A stretch of DNA of 64,000 nucleotides from Carex sylvatica (lineage: Eukaryota > Streptophyta > Magnoliopsida > Poales > Cyperaceae): contig CAXKVR010000036.1 of the NCBI GenBank assembly GCA_964058845.1, positions 868,001 through 932,000 on the forward strand, in the 5' to 3' direction. A model generated the notes under the pieces. It saw nothing but the letters and a program-made list of their open reading frames with translations, was not told where the DNA came from and searched no databases. A program made the position numbers and the translations under genes. Shown piece by piece: positions 24,936 through 36,540 of the stretch (its first letter is position 1; every line of letters starts with the position of its first letter).

Positions 24936-27106
24936 TATAACATCCGGTAAATTTAATATTTTATTTTCTTAGAATTGTTTTGGACTTAAATGTGAAATAA
25001 GAAAACTTAAAGGTTTGAAATGTAAAAAGGTAAGCTTTAAAAAAAAAAATGACCAACGTGGCAACTAGTGCCACGCGGCCCAACATGGGTGACCTTCCTC
25101 TCCCATAAAAGAAAGAAAAATAAAAAGAAATGAAAGAAGAAAAAAAAAAACAGAAAACCAAAGAAGAAAAAGAAAAGGGAAACGGGAAGAAAAGGAAAAA
25201 AAATGGAAGAAAAAGAAAGGGAAAAGAAATATTATGATAAGATTTTTATTTGATTAAATGTTCGGATTGGAATAGTCATTGTAACTCGAATTGGAATTAT
25301 GTACTGATTTCGATAAGGTAATCAAATTTCTTTATAATATGTGTTTTCGAGTTGTGTGATCAAATTGGATGTTTGAACTGGATATTGGATTATGTGAGCA
25401 TATTTAATGGGATAGCGAAACTGATATTCAAATTTGATTTGTAAAATGATATAATTGTGTATTCTGAAAATTTGTGAAATAATATTATTATGTGAAACTT
25501 TTAAATGGATAAAATTAAATAAAAAGAATTAAGGCAAAGATAAAGTAATTAATAAATAGATGTCATTCGTTTAAAATTGGTACTTTTATCAACCAAGTAT
25601 AGATCATAGGATGAATATAAGTGTGATTCATATAGTATATATAAATTTAGTTTGATACCACACGACATAGTATGACTTCAAAATTTAATATAAGATATTT
25701 ATAGATAAACCGAACTAAGTGATTGAATAAATACATATTAGGGATTTAAAATGAAACAAGCAAAAATTGTACTGTTATACAAAAATATTATAAATATTAA
25801 TCATAATATATGTATTGTATTTGATATAGGCATAATTAGCAGATAAGATTGGTGATACAAAGGGTTCAAGAAGGAAAGACTATTAGTGACCTCGTCTATT
25901 GCCCTACGATATTAGGTGCGAGATTATTGGATTAGTCTGAGATTCATGACTAGGAATTAAATCGTAATTCGCTATGCATTTTGAATATTTGATTAACTGC
26001 ATTGATTGAACTGTTGCATCATATGCATAGCCCAATATAATTCAAACTGAATTACAGGTAAGTCTGTTGACTGTCATATTGATATCGTTGATCGATTGGT
26101 TGATTCTTATTGCAAATGATTGATTGAGACCACAGTGATTGAATTGAATACTGTAATCCTTGAACCTCCATATAGTGGAGAAAAATGATTAATATATCGT
26201 AAAGTCTAGTTAGCTACTAGACTTTACTCTAGGACCCTTATGTGCATATGGTGAATGACCCCAATTGAACCCAGTACCGGTTGGGTAGGGGATATTGAAT
26301 AAATTGTGAATTATGACTGTGAGACTAATGAACTGTGGTAACTGTCTTATCACTGATTTTCTTTTCGATAATGACAGTATTGTGATATTGATTTCATATT
26401 GTTTCTGTTAACAAGTTGTCAGAATAGTTAGAACGGTATAAGCCCTGACATGTCAGATACATGTTATGATATCTATCAGTGTTACCATACTAGAAATTGT
26501 AAAGTTAAGAAACCAAACGTTACTAGACTTAATGGTTGTAAAGATTAGGTCTCAAATGTTACCAGACTTAAAGAATTAAAAGATTTTGACCCAAATCATT
26601 TATTCTGATAAGATTCTTAGAGTTCTGATTTCCTTTATATATAATTTTTGTTATTCAATTGGATACTGTTATTGAGCATTTGCATTCGTCATTATGAAAT
26701 GAACTGTTTATTTCTCGTGTGGTGATTTCATTCTGAATATGAATTTCCTTCAAATTCAATAATCTGAGTGGCAATCAGCACTGAGAAATAATTTATTATT
26801 TCTCACTCGTTTCTCCTTGTGAGTTACAAGTTTATTATACGAAGATAAAGAGCGCTTCTGGATAATATTTGACAGCAGGGCCACCTAAAGGTATGGAACT
26901 TGGGTTTATTATATCTGACAGGGTGCAAAGAATATATCTCTAGCATTATCCACTATAAAATGTTAGATAATTATTGTAAATAAATTGAGATGTGGCAAAA
27001 ATAATAGATGCTATTGGCATAAAAAGATTCATGCCTTATGTTATGTTAATTGAATGGTAAATAGATGTGGTAGAAATTGTCGCACCTCTGGATCGGAGGT
27101 GTGACG
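24936..27106 (+). mobile_element. Decayed solo LTR, chromovirus-like
   Basis: A 2171-bp segment starts TATAACATCCGG and ends GGAGGTGTGACG. A perfect 5-bp duplication ATTAT flanks it (24931-24935, 27107-27111). The ends look like TGTGACA...TGTGACA after G-to-A type decay. Layout parallels the Tekay LTRs here: an early GA-rich microsatellite (25110-25230), CCCAGTACCGGTTGGG at 26270-26285, and a stretch before TTATTTCTCACTCG. No internal coding region is present, as expected after recombination between two LTRs. The orientation is inferred from this order. Confidence 0.7.
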
Positions 27107-27111
27107 ATTAT

Positions 27112-28877
27112 GCTCTCTCCTCCTCCTATCCATTAATTTAATCCGCCAATCAATATGGTGATACGAGTCTATTTGTATGTGGACTAGTTCATTATTCCTT
27201 CAACTATGTTTTAGGTTTTACTAAGACTAGCGCTGCTTTGCTCCTTTCCATTGATTCAATAAGAGCTCAGCGTTCTTTACTTGCTTTGAATGCCTATCTG
27301 TGACTTGCCTATGACTTTTTAGTCTTGCCAGTGCGAGTAAGCAGATCCAAGGTGTATTTAGTCAAAGCTGAAAGGACTAGAGTCTAGAGGACTGCTTTTA
27401 ATTTAAAGAGCAAAATCTCTTATTGGATAGATTTCTAGCTATATTCTCGTTTGACTCTTCAGGTGGTAGTAAATATGTACGAAAATTGTGGTCTGTTTTT
27501 AAGTCCCAGTAACTCAGTCTTTCTTCTTCATCATTGCCAGTTTCCGTAGGAGGATAAAAGATTTTTCACTCGTGTCATCTGCTATTTAAATAATAATTCT
27601 TTTAGCGAAAAAGCGAACGATTTATCATTCGGATTTGGAGTATCCTTACTTAAATATTCAAATTAATTTAGAACACATCAACCATATTTGAAATAAAACT
27701 GTTACCTTAGCTTTTTAGCTTTTTTTATAACTTTATTTTTATAAGTTACATTACACATATACTAGATTGTATTTTCTAGTCAATTTACTCCAATACCCAA
27801 TAAGTCATGCTAATTAATATATTTATAAATTGCGGCATCCAAAATAATTATCTTGTTAAAAAATGAGATTTGCTATGGTTGAAAAAAGGGTTTAACATAA
27901 AAGGATAATATTATTTTCGCATAAACTTTCTTGTTTTCATGTTTTTTTGTTTTTTTTTGTTTTTTTGAAGTGAGTTATTCATATTGCTAAATATGTAGGA
28001 GGAGTAGGACTCTTTGCAAAATGTGTGATACAACACACAAATAACAACATTTGGAGCAAACAAAATAAGTGTGATCTTAAAAAGAAGTTGTAATTCTTTT
28101 GACCACCAGTTCCACTAATTAACTACATTCAAATATTTACAAAACCAGCAGTAAAAAAGTGACATTGAAAATTCTTAAATCTCATGATCTACACATGCAA
28201 TCAATCATTGTTCTTTTACAAAACCATCCAGCAGAGAACTTTAATTTTTAGGACAATTTGAAACATAGATGCATAAACCGATACATAATATTAATTAATT
28301 ACTGGTACCTCGATCACCCTATTATATTAATTGTAATATAGATTGTCTAATATGCATATATATTTGTTCTTCTTTTTCCATCTGTTTAATAAGTTTTTTT
28401 TTTTTATGAGAGAAAGATGAATGTCTAAGTCATTCAAATTTTACTATTCATAAAATATATATGCTCATATGAATTTTGAACCCGTAATATATAGTAAAAA
28501 CCAGTTGCCAAAATACAATTGGGAAAATAATATATAAATGAGAAAGATAAGAGAGGAGGGAGGAATTATTATTATTTTTTTTTAAATTTACATATAGATT
28601 TTATTAACAAATTTGAAACAAAAGTATTTTATTTGATGATTTAATTTATAAAATTGCCCAAATCACATCGCATGCATCCTCATGTCCATGAAATAAATCC
28701 GGCCGCCAATAGAATTTTCAAATTTAGACTCCATTAGTCCAATGACATCAATCATATTAAATAAATTAAGATAAAAATTACAATTGTGGATACATATAGA
28801 ATACGTTAGATTTAGAGACAATAATCAATTGTAGTGCTTTTGTAGTGTTTCTTTAATTGCTTGAGCAGGAGGAGAGC
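27112..28877. other. Intergenic, nothing coding
   Basis: AT-rich. The only structure I see is the diverged duplicate of 24530-24925 at 28320-28665. Long T runs occur at 27940-27970. Confidence 0.45.
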
Positions 28878-29668
28878 TAGGACTGGCAAAAAAGCTCGTG
28901 GCTCGTGGTCCGCTTGGTATTCGCTCGTGACTCGATCGGTAACAGCTCGTTTTGTTAGTGGATCGAGTTAAAATTAGCTCGCTCGCTACATACTCGAGTC
29001 AAAATTAATGAGTTTGAGTTTGGCCTAGCTCGGCACGAGCCAGCTCGGTCATTAACGAGTTATTTAATATACATAGTTTAATAGTTTAATCGGATCTGTT
29101 AACTTTAGATTGGGGATATTATGGTTTGTGGATGTTATAGCCAGTGTTATGGCAATTGCACTTTGGACTGTGTTTAAATTGATTGGTAATTTTGTATGAA
29201 ATATGTGTGAATTAATTATAAGTAATTAAGTTAATTTGTATGAATTTGTTTGATTTGATATGCATGAATTATTCTGTGAATATGTTTGTATGAATTTAGA
29301 ATTTTGATATATTTGTATGTATGAATTTAGCTGTAAACTTAATTTATAGTAGTTGATTTACTTAATTACAATTGAATTAAGAGTATTTCTCAGTAATTAG
29401 TCATATAAATATTATTTTATTTTAGCCATAGTTGATAAGTTGTGTTATCAAAATTTAAGATATAGCAGGAAAGAAAAAATATAAATTTATAAATCTGCCA
29501 AGCTAGTAACGAGCTAGCTTGGCTCGCTCGGACAAGCCACGAGTCGGTCTTAAGCAATAGTTTTAGCTCGGAACCTAAAATTCAAACTCGCTCGCTCAGC
29601 TTGATATACTAACAAGCCGAGTACGAGAGTGACCTAGCTCGCTCGTTAACAGCTCGTTGCCACCCCTA
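28878..29668. mobile_element. hAT-like MITE with AGCTCG repeats (copy a)
   Basis: It begins TAGGACTGGCAAAAAAGCTC and ends AGCTCGTTGCCACCCCTA. These are imperfect inverted termini of the common plant TAGGGGTG class. Both ends are loaded with AGCTCG/CGAGCT subterminal motifs around an AT-rich core. The flanks are not a clean 8-bp duplication: GAGCAGGA (28863-28870) resembles GAGCAGGT (29669-29676) but is separated from the end by seven bases. Confidence 0.55.
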
Positions 29669-29758
29669 GAGCAGGTGCTATGAATTTCAAAGTTGTAATG
29701 AATAATGAATTGAAATAAAATAAAATGTAATGAATAATGATGGCTAGGGAGGTGTAAT

Positions 29759-30262
29759 TAGGGCTGTCAAAAAAGCTCGCGGCTCTAGCTCGTTCGGTAG
29801 TGGACCGAGCTGTTAACGAGCCAGCTCGGTTCTGGCTCGGGCCAAAATAAACGAGCTGAGCCAAGGGTCAGTTCGGCTCGTTAAGCTATAGTGGATTTAG
29901 GGTTTAACTCCGTATAATTTTAAGTCTAGTTCCATTTTCAAAGGCGTAATTATGCAAAATTGATGTATTTTTGGTCTGGGAAGAAAGGATATGGGTTTCA
30001 GTTGCTTGAAGATGTGCCTACTGGACGATTTCTTAATTTTTTTAAATGGGCTTTCTTATTTTTATATTTTTTAATTTGTATAATAAAACCCAGCGAGCCA
30101 GCTCGTCAGCTCGCAAGCTAGCTCGGGCTGGCTTGTCACGAGCGAGCCAGGAGTTTTCGGCTCGGGTGACCTAAGTCCAGCTCGCTCGGTCCAGACTCGG
30201 GCCAAAATAAATGAGCCGAGCTAAGACCCAGATCGGCCCGAGCCAGCTCGTTTACACCCCTA
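29759..30262. mobile_element. hAT-like MITE with AGCTCG repeats (copy b)
   Basis: 504 bp, starting TAGGGCTGTCAAAAAAGCTC and ending GCTCGTTTACACCCCTA. It has AGCTCG-type subterminal repeats like copy a. It is flanked by GGTGTAAT (29751-29758) and GGCGTAAT (30263-30270), an 8-bp duplication with one mismatch, which points to the hAT superfamily. No coding capacity. Confidence 0.7.
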
Positions 30263-30329
30263 GGCGTAATGTGTATGTAACCCACAACGCGCGTGAACCC
30301 AATTTGACTCGTAAGATTTGGGAAATCCC

Positions 30330-30451
30330 ATAGAGGAGGTAGCATAATTGGCTAGAAAAATGTTATAGAGTTGTTGTACCCAAAAATTGAGAATTCGATT
30401 CTCTCTCACGACTTTACAGCCTTTGCAAAGATTTTCAAAAAAATAAAAAAT
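30330..30451 (+). mobile_element. tRNA-derived SINE, 122 bp
   Basis: A short insert flanked by a perfect 15-bp duplication GATTTGGGAAATCCC (30315-30329 and 30452-30466). It holds a pol III A box TAGCATAATTGG (30340-30351), a weaker B box AATTCGATTCT (30392-30402), and an A-rich 3' end (TTTTCAAAAAAATAAAAAAT). Long duplications and A-rich tails are marks of LINE-driven retroposition. This is not a working tRNA gene: I could not fold an acceptor stem from it. Confidence 0.75.
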
Positions 30452-30466
30452 GATTTGGGAAATCCC

Positions 30467-31494
30467 TATTCTATATATAATATATTCCCTCCCTGCATCT
30501 GCATGAGATCTAGACTTGAACAGTATGCTATGCGGTACCATAATCAGCCCTTAATTTTAATTTTACCAACAATTAACCATGCATGCACCTTACTCTTACA
30601 ACAACAGCTAGTTTTGATTAGTATTGACTGACAACTGGGCCCTGCCCGCAAGTTGAGATATTATTTTGCATTAGTGGGAAATGCAGAAGCTATTGAAATC
30701 CAAAACGAAAATTAATTCTTGATTTAACCCCAACAAGCCAAATCATGTGACTCAAACTCACTCAACTGCTCAAAAGATATGAATATGTAACTATGGCCCA
30801 TATCACCGACTCAGATCCCCTCCAATTAGAGCTTCCAACTTACAAGAGAAACAGTGGCAATAATCGCCTTTACTTTATTTGGAGAGGATCCCAACTCTGT
30901 CTAATATCTCACCCCTATCCCTATTATTATGCCTCATCTTAGTACATAGTCTATGGCCCCATTCTTGCTACTCTGAATCTGGTGCAAAAGTAAAACACAA
31001 ATATCTAGACTTTATAATTGTAATGATTACAAATAGAAGAAGAAAAGAAGAAAATCCAAACAAAAGTTTTCAAGGAAATTAAAGCTAGGTCAAGGCCTCA
31101 TTGAAAGATTTGAAGTAAATTAAATAATTGGAAGATGAATTAATGCTCAAATGTTAAGTTTAAATGCTGTTAATAATTAACTTATGGTATTTTTTTCATA
31201 TAAATACCGGTAGCCTCAATTATTTATCCATTAAGCTAGCTAGAGATAAGGTTTATCCTTGATTGTCACTAATTATTCCCAACCAAAACTTTAATTTCAT
31301 TTTCTTACAATTTTATTTCAGTAAACAATGTTGTTATCTTCATGCTTTATTGTCTTTTTTTTTTTTTCCTTTAAGCATTATTTTTGTGCTCTTAACTACT
31401 TAATTACATACATGTTTACATTAATAAAGCTCAAATAAAATGGATCTACTTAATTGCGCTACATTCATTGTTTTCACCTACAAACCGCAGGTAG
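30467..31494. other. Intergenic, nothing recognised
   Basis: AT-rich flank of the large CACTA element. Only short frames without motifs are present, and I see no further transposon ends. Confidence 0.45.
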
Positions 31495-31514
31495 TTACAC
31501 TAGTGGAAAATAAC

Positions 31515-32060
31515 GAATCAGGATCGGTTATAAACGCATATTAGTATCGGAATACACCCGATCCTGATGAAGGCGATACAGATACTACAATAATCTGGAT
31601 CGGTTATTTAACCGATCCAGATAATCACCTATCTGGATCGGTTCACTATTAAGGAACCGATCCAGATAACTGACTATCTGGATCGGTTTCTTAATAGTGA
31701 ACCGATCCAGATAGTTATTTTCTGAATTTAAAAATTAAAAAAAATTCAGAAAATACTATCTGGATCGGTTCACTATTATAGAACCGATCCAGATAACTGA
31801 CTATCTGGATCGGTTCCTTAATAGTCAACCGATCCAGATAGTTATTTTCTGAATTTAAAAAGTAAAAAAAATTCAGAAAATACTATCTGGATCGGTTCTA
31901 TAATAGTGAACCGATCCAGATAGTCTGTTATCTGGATCGGTTTCTATAGGAACCGATCCTAATAGGGTTTAGGGTTTATTTTTAATTATATTTTAATTTT
32001 TTAAATTTAGATTATTTACTATCTGGATCGGTTCTTAGCTTAGGAACCGATCCAGATAGT
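31515..32060. repeat. CACTA left subterminal repeats
   Basis: A run of inverted pairs of the form TATCTGGATCGGTT...AACCGATCCAGATA. Loops of about 5-12 bases separate the arms, and spacers carry short A-rich stretches (AAATTCAGAAAATA). In En/Spm such subterminal motifs bind the element's DNA-binding protein. The outermost copies use CAGGATCGGTT or TTAGTATCGG variants instead. Confidence 0.85.
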
Positions 32061-32284
32061 TAAATTGAATAAAAAAAAATGGTTTTATTAAATGACCAGC
32101 GTCCATATTTTGCTGGCAAAAATTCTTGCTAAATTATCACAAATCCGAAATGTCACACATCCTAAAATTATGTTTCATACACATCCTAAATTAATTATCA
32201 CATACACATCCTAAATTAAATATCATACACATCCTAAGTTATTACAAAAAATTCATATTAATGCAAATTAAAATTACACACATC

Positions 32285-35200
32285 CTACAATGTTGTAGTT
32301 ATTTTCGGCCTAATCTCATCTAAAAAAATTTTAACCCACATTTTCCGCAAATCTCCCAAGCGTTGTACATTATGTTTAGCGGGAATATCCTGCATTTTTA
32401 AAAAGTTAGAAGAGCATGGACAATTAATTTTGTATTTTATTATATTTGAAGCAAGAATTTATCATTACTTTTGAAAAATATATAAATGCATATATACCCT
32501 TAAGTTCGGAAAAGAATCGAGTTGTTCGCTTATTATGTCTTGCATGAGCAACATGACATAATATGCACATTCCCAGCCGGCTGGTTGTTGTGGGCACTAT
32601 ATAACAAGTTTGTAAAAAATAAAATGTAAGTTAATGAGCATATATAGCAATGATTTATATATTCACAAATTTTTGCATCTAGGTCCTTATAATCATATCT
32701 CAATAGAAACTATTACCTTGCAATCGTTATGAATCGTTAAAGTACCCATTTCCCTGATGAAGGCACTGTTGAAATATGAACAAATTGAACAATCAGTACT
32801 TACGAGAGATATTTAAAACGATAATATAATAATAAAATCATTAGAATTCTAAACAAACGTAAAATTAAGAAAGTTACTTACTCCTCGACCGCAGCAGTGA
32901 TCATTAGCATTTTTTTGCTCTTCTTATCGGAATCGTACACGTACAAGGAACGATCTCTTGGTATAAGCACGGTCAATATCCAATGATTTCTGCATATTAG
33001 GTTTGTAGCATGTCATATTCTATAATTTATATGAATTGAAAGAAATATAATAAAATTATAATATATATATAACACTAACATCTGATGGTAAGGTATAAAG
33101 ATCAATCTCTTGTCCCGATTCTCTTGGAGTGCTTTCCTCATGTATTGAATAACACCTCCCCGGTCATCATTCAGCATGGTGGCATTTGTTCGCTGGGGGT
33201 CCATGAAACCAATCTGCTCATCGGGAAATTCCTCCTTGATGAATTTGTGCCAATACCTAAAAAAAAGAAGGCATACATGTGTTCTCAAGTTTGTGAAATT
33301 TGAATTAAAAGTACTGAATTCTGCAATTATTACGAATATTAAACTCACAGCATCCATATCTGAATGACTGGTCCAGTGAACCACTCCCGTGGTGTAAGCA
33401 AGGCCGCATAATCATCTGCATAAACGTATATGGACTCTGCTGAACAGAAAAAATCAAGTGGCGGATCGATTTTGAATGGACTGCCATCTAGCTCTGAAAA
33501 TCGATCACGCAGCTGGTTGAATGTTCGTCCCAGCTTTTCAAAATTTATATGATCAAACACCTTGCTGTGACTCGTTGTTTTTCGATCTCCAGAAACTTGC
33601 ACCTCTTTGCGTGGTTCCTGCAAAATTTCATAATAAATTGAAATAAAATTCAAAATCAACTATAACTATATCATATACATACAAATTAAGAAGGCATAAA
33701 ACTTAATAATAATATACCTCATCTGAACCTGTCAATATCATGGACATTGGCCATGCAGTGAAACTGCCGAGGACCGATGCAAGGGTTAACTGCTCACCAT
33801 TTGGTACAGGTAAGGGGAGTTCTATGAAGTCTGCATCACGAATAGCATCCACCGTTACTCTTGCATGGTCGGGCGGCATAGGCAAACCGTGAATTGTTCC
33901 ACCTTGTACAACTGGAACATGAATTGTCCCTACGGCCACTACAAGAGTATTCCCACCTACATTCGCCTGGAGTCTGCACCTTAGTTCTTCCTCCTATACA
34001 AATACATGTATTTACTCGAAGAAAATCAAAATATGTATGAAATTAAAGCATAGGCCTACTGATTCAAATCTGAATTTGCATTACCTCAGTAAACTCGGAA
34101 AGATTTGCATATGGTTTGACTGACTGACAGCTGCTCTGAACGACTGTTGGGCTACACGTCTTTTCTTGTTGGCCCATGGTCTGCTGAAGCATTATTGCAA
34201 GCTCAGCTTTCATTTCTTCTTTCATTTGTTGCCGCAATCTCTGCTCCATTCCTTTTACTCTCTCCTCCACTCTTTGATCCACTCTCGCATCAAATTCTTC
34301 TTCAGATCTCGAGTAAGTAGTAATGTGTCTCCTCCTTGTCGAGTTCTTACCGAATGTTGTTGTAATTGGAAGCAGACCGCCCACTCCTCTCACCCTCCCG
34401 GGATGTTCCCGATTTGGCAGAGATTTTCCCAGAACATCATCGTATCGTACAACGGCCAACTGGCCTTGTTTAAAAGCCGCTTCTTGTTCTTCCTGAAATG
34501 ACAACATAAATGTTATAACAAAATAAATTAAAGTTGAAGTTTCAATAAATGACAATATCTAAATACTCACAATCCTGGTGATAACCGGTAAGTACGCTTC
34601 TGGATAAAAGCGTTCATTGGTCTCGTCTGAGAGCTTTTGTCTTCCTAGTTTCCATGTGACGTGCCTATGCTCAACCGACAAATCAATAACCTCCTCTGCT
34701 GTTAATGCAGTACTAGTTGACCCTTGGGAAGACGGATCGGTAGATGCTTTCTCATTTGCAATCGTCTGCATAGCTTCTCTGAGTCTACTCCGAAAACCCT
34801 CACCATTATAACCTCTGGATCCTAAGAAATGCGGATACTCGTTGTGGGCCTGATTCGCCTTTCCAGTCTGGCTGGCATCCTACAATTTGAACAAGGATAC
34901 AATTAGGCTCAATTATTACAAAAATTGAATTCTTAATTAATTATAGATAAGGTAGGTGATTCATAGTAACTATCATACATTAAATTTCTCCGTCTCTCGG
35001 TACTTGCAAAATTCTTCCCAGTCTTGTTCTTCAATCTGGAGCTTACCAAAATCGGGCGTCTCACCCTTGCGCCACACTTTAGTCATTTCTGTTCGCCACT
35101 TTCGGTGAACAGTAGCCATTTTCTGATAATAATATTTCTGCACCTCTTCGTCGTCGACTATGCCCCAGTCCACCTTACAAACAAATAAAACAAAAAAATT

Positions 35201-35505
35201 TAGAGTTTGTTAATATGAAATGAAATCTTGTGAAATTAGTACCAAAATTTGTTTACCTTAAGTATTTCCCATATTTGTTGCTTTTTCTCATCTGGAACAT
35301 ATTTCCATTGTTGGAACCTTAGAGGAATAATCCTTCTTACCAATATCCCAAATTCCGTTGCAAAACTCGTCGTATCTCGAGTAACAACCGGCCTGTAAAA
35401 TTTATCAAGTTCCAGCTTTTTGCCTTTCTCGTTAAATTTCTCCTTAATTTTGTTAGGCCCTCTTCCTCGTTTCTTAGCCGGAACTATCTCACCATCACCT
35501 TCCAT
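32285..35505 (-). CDS. CACTA second gene: En/Spm-associated domain plus Ulp1-type (C48) cysteine protease, 11 exons
   Basis: I joined exons 35505-35257, 35173-34979, 34879-34571, 34492-34085, 33993-33718, 33617-33349, 33256-33080, 32989-32882, 32765-32717, 32596-32498 and 32389-32285. All introns are GT-AG and the sum is 2244 nt, 747 residues plus TAG. The N-terminus is basic (KKRGRGPNK). Exons 1-3 resemble the Ptta/En/Spm transposase-associated domain (DWEEFCKY, NEYPHFLGSRGY). Residues about 314-358 look like a coiled coil. Exon 5 resembles the DUF8039 module of such proteins. Exons 6-11 form a Ulp1-like protease with H630 (HW), D647 (YDS), Q684 and C690 (GWEC). The 17- and 6-residue spacings equal those of SENP/Ulp1 enzymes. 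It likely cleaves SUMO-like or other substrates, role in transposition unknown. Exon joins are my inference; RNA was not available. Confidence 0.85.
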
Positions 35506-36540
35506 ATCTACTTATCATTAAAAAAAAATGTACAATTTAAATATATTTATGCCTATGTTATATAAGAAACCATTCCTATTACTCATGCATATGCCATTTC
35601 AAATTCACATTTGTATATAGATTTGCCACTAAATATTCAGATTTGCATATACCGAGCTATAAATTCACATTTGCATTTCAATTAATGAAACTATTGAATA
35701 CCAACAATACAATCGTTGAACACGAACAATTCAATCAAACTACAACAACCCGAAACCATAAAACCTAAGTTAAACATACATGCAATACCTAATTAGCAAC
35801 AAGAAGCAACAATTTCTAACAATTTGTAATAATCCAAATTTCTAACAATTTCTAATAATTTTAATTTCTAACAATTTCTAATAATTCAAATTTCAAATAA
35901 TTTCTAACAATTTGTAATAATTTATAACATTTTCTAAACAATTGCTAATAATATGTAACAATTTTGAACAATTTCTAAAAAAATGAAATTAGAGAAATGA
36001 GTTTACCCGAATTTGAGAGGGAGGCGGAGCCAATGAGCCGACGGGGAGGGAGGAGCGGAAGAGAGAGCTTTCACTTAACGGAGAAAGAGACACTGCGGAG
36101 GAGGAGGAGGAGAGAAAGAGGTCACGGCAAAGGAGGAGAGGTCACGGCAAAGGAGGAGAGGTCACGGCAAAGGGGAGAAAGAGGTCACGGTGGAGGAGAG
36201 GGGTTTGAGGTCACGGTCACGGCATTGAGAGAGGGGTTTGAGGAGAGGAAGGGTTACGGTGGAGGAGAGAATGTTTCAATTTTCGGCTTTGAGAGAGGGC
36301 TTTGAGGAGAGAATGGTGGAGGAGGAAGAGGTTTTCAATTTCGGCTAAGTGAGGCCTTTGAGAGAGAGGGGTTTGAGGAGAGGAAGGGAGAAAGGTTTGA
36401 AATTTCGGTAGGGTGAAATGTATAACCTAAACCTATCTGGATCGGTTCCTAGCTAAGGAACCGATCCAGATATTTATCTGGATCGGTTCTTAGCTAGGAA
36501 CCGATCCAGATACCCTTTTAACTTTTTTAAAATGAATAAC
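35506..36540 (-). promoter_or_regulatory. Probable leader and promoter side of the CACTA protease gene
   Basis: Upstream (to the right) of the minus-strand ATG. Positions 35790-35990 are AT-rich with repeated AACAATTTCTAA. Positions 36000-36420 are strongly purine-rich, hence pyrimidine-rich on the coding strand like many plant 5' leaders. They include a unit with GGTCACGGCAAAGGAGGAGA repeated near 36119, 36139 and 36159. Two GGATCGGTT palindromes (36435-36510) come next. Assignment as leader is inferred from position and composition. Confidence 0.4.

Noticed and set aside
30330..30451. tRNA gene
   Set aside because: A and B boxes are present but there is no acceptor stem or credible anticodon arm; the 15-bp duplication and A-rich tail show a SINE.
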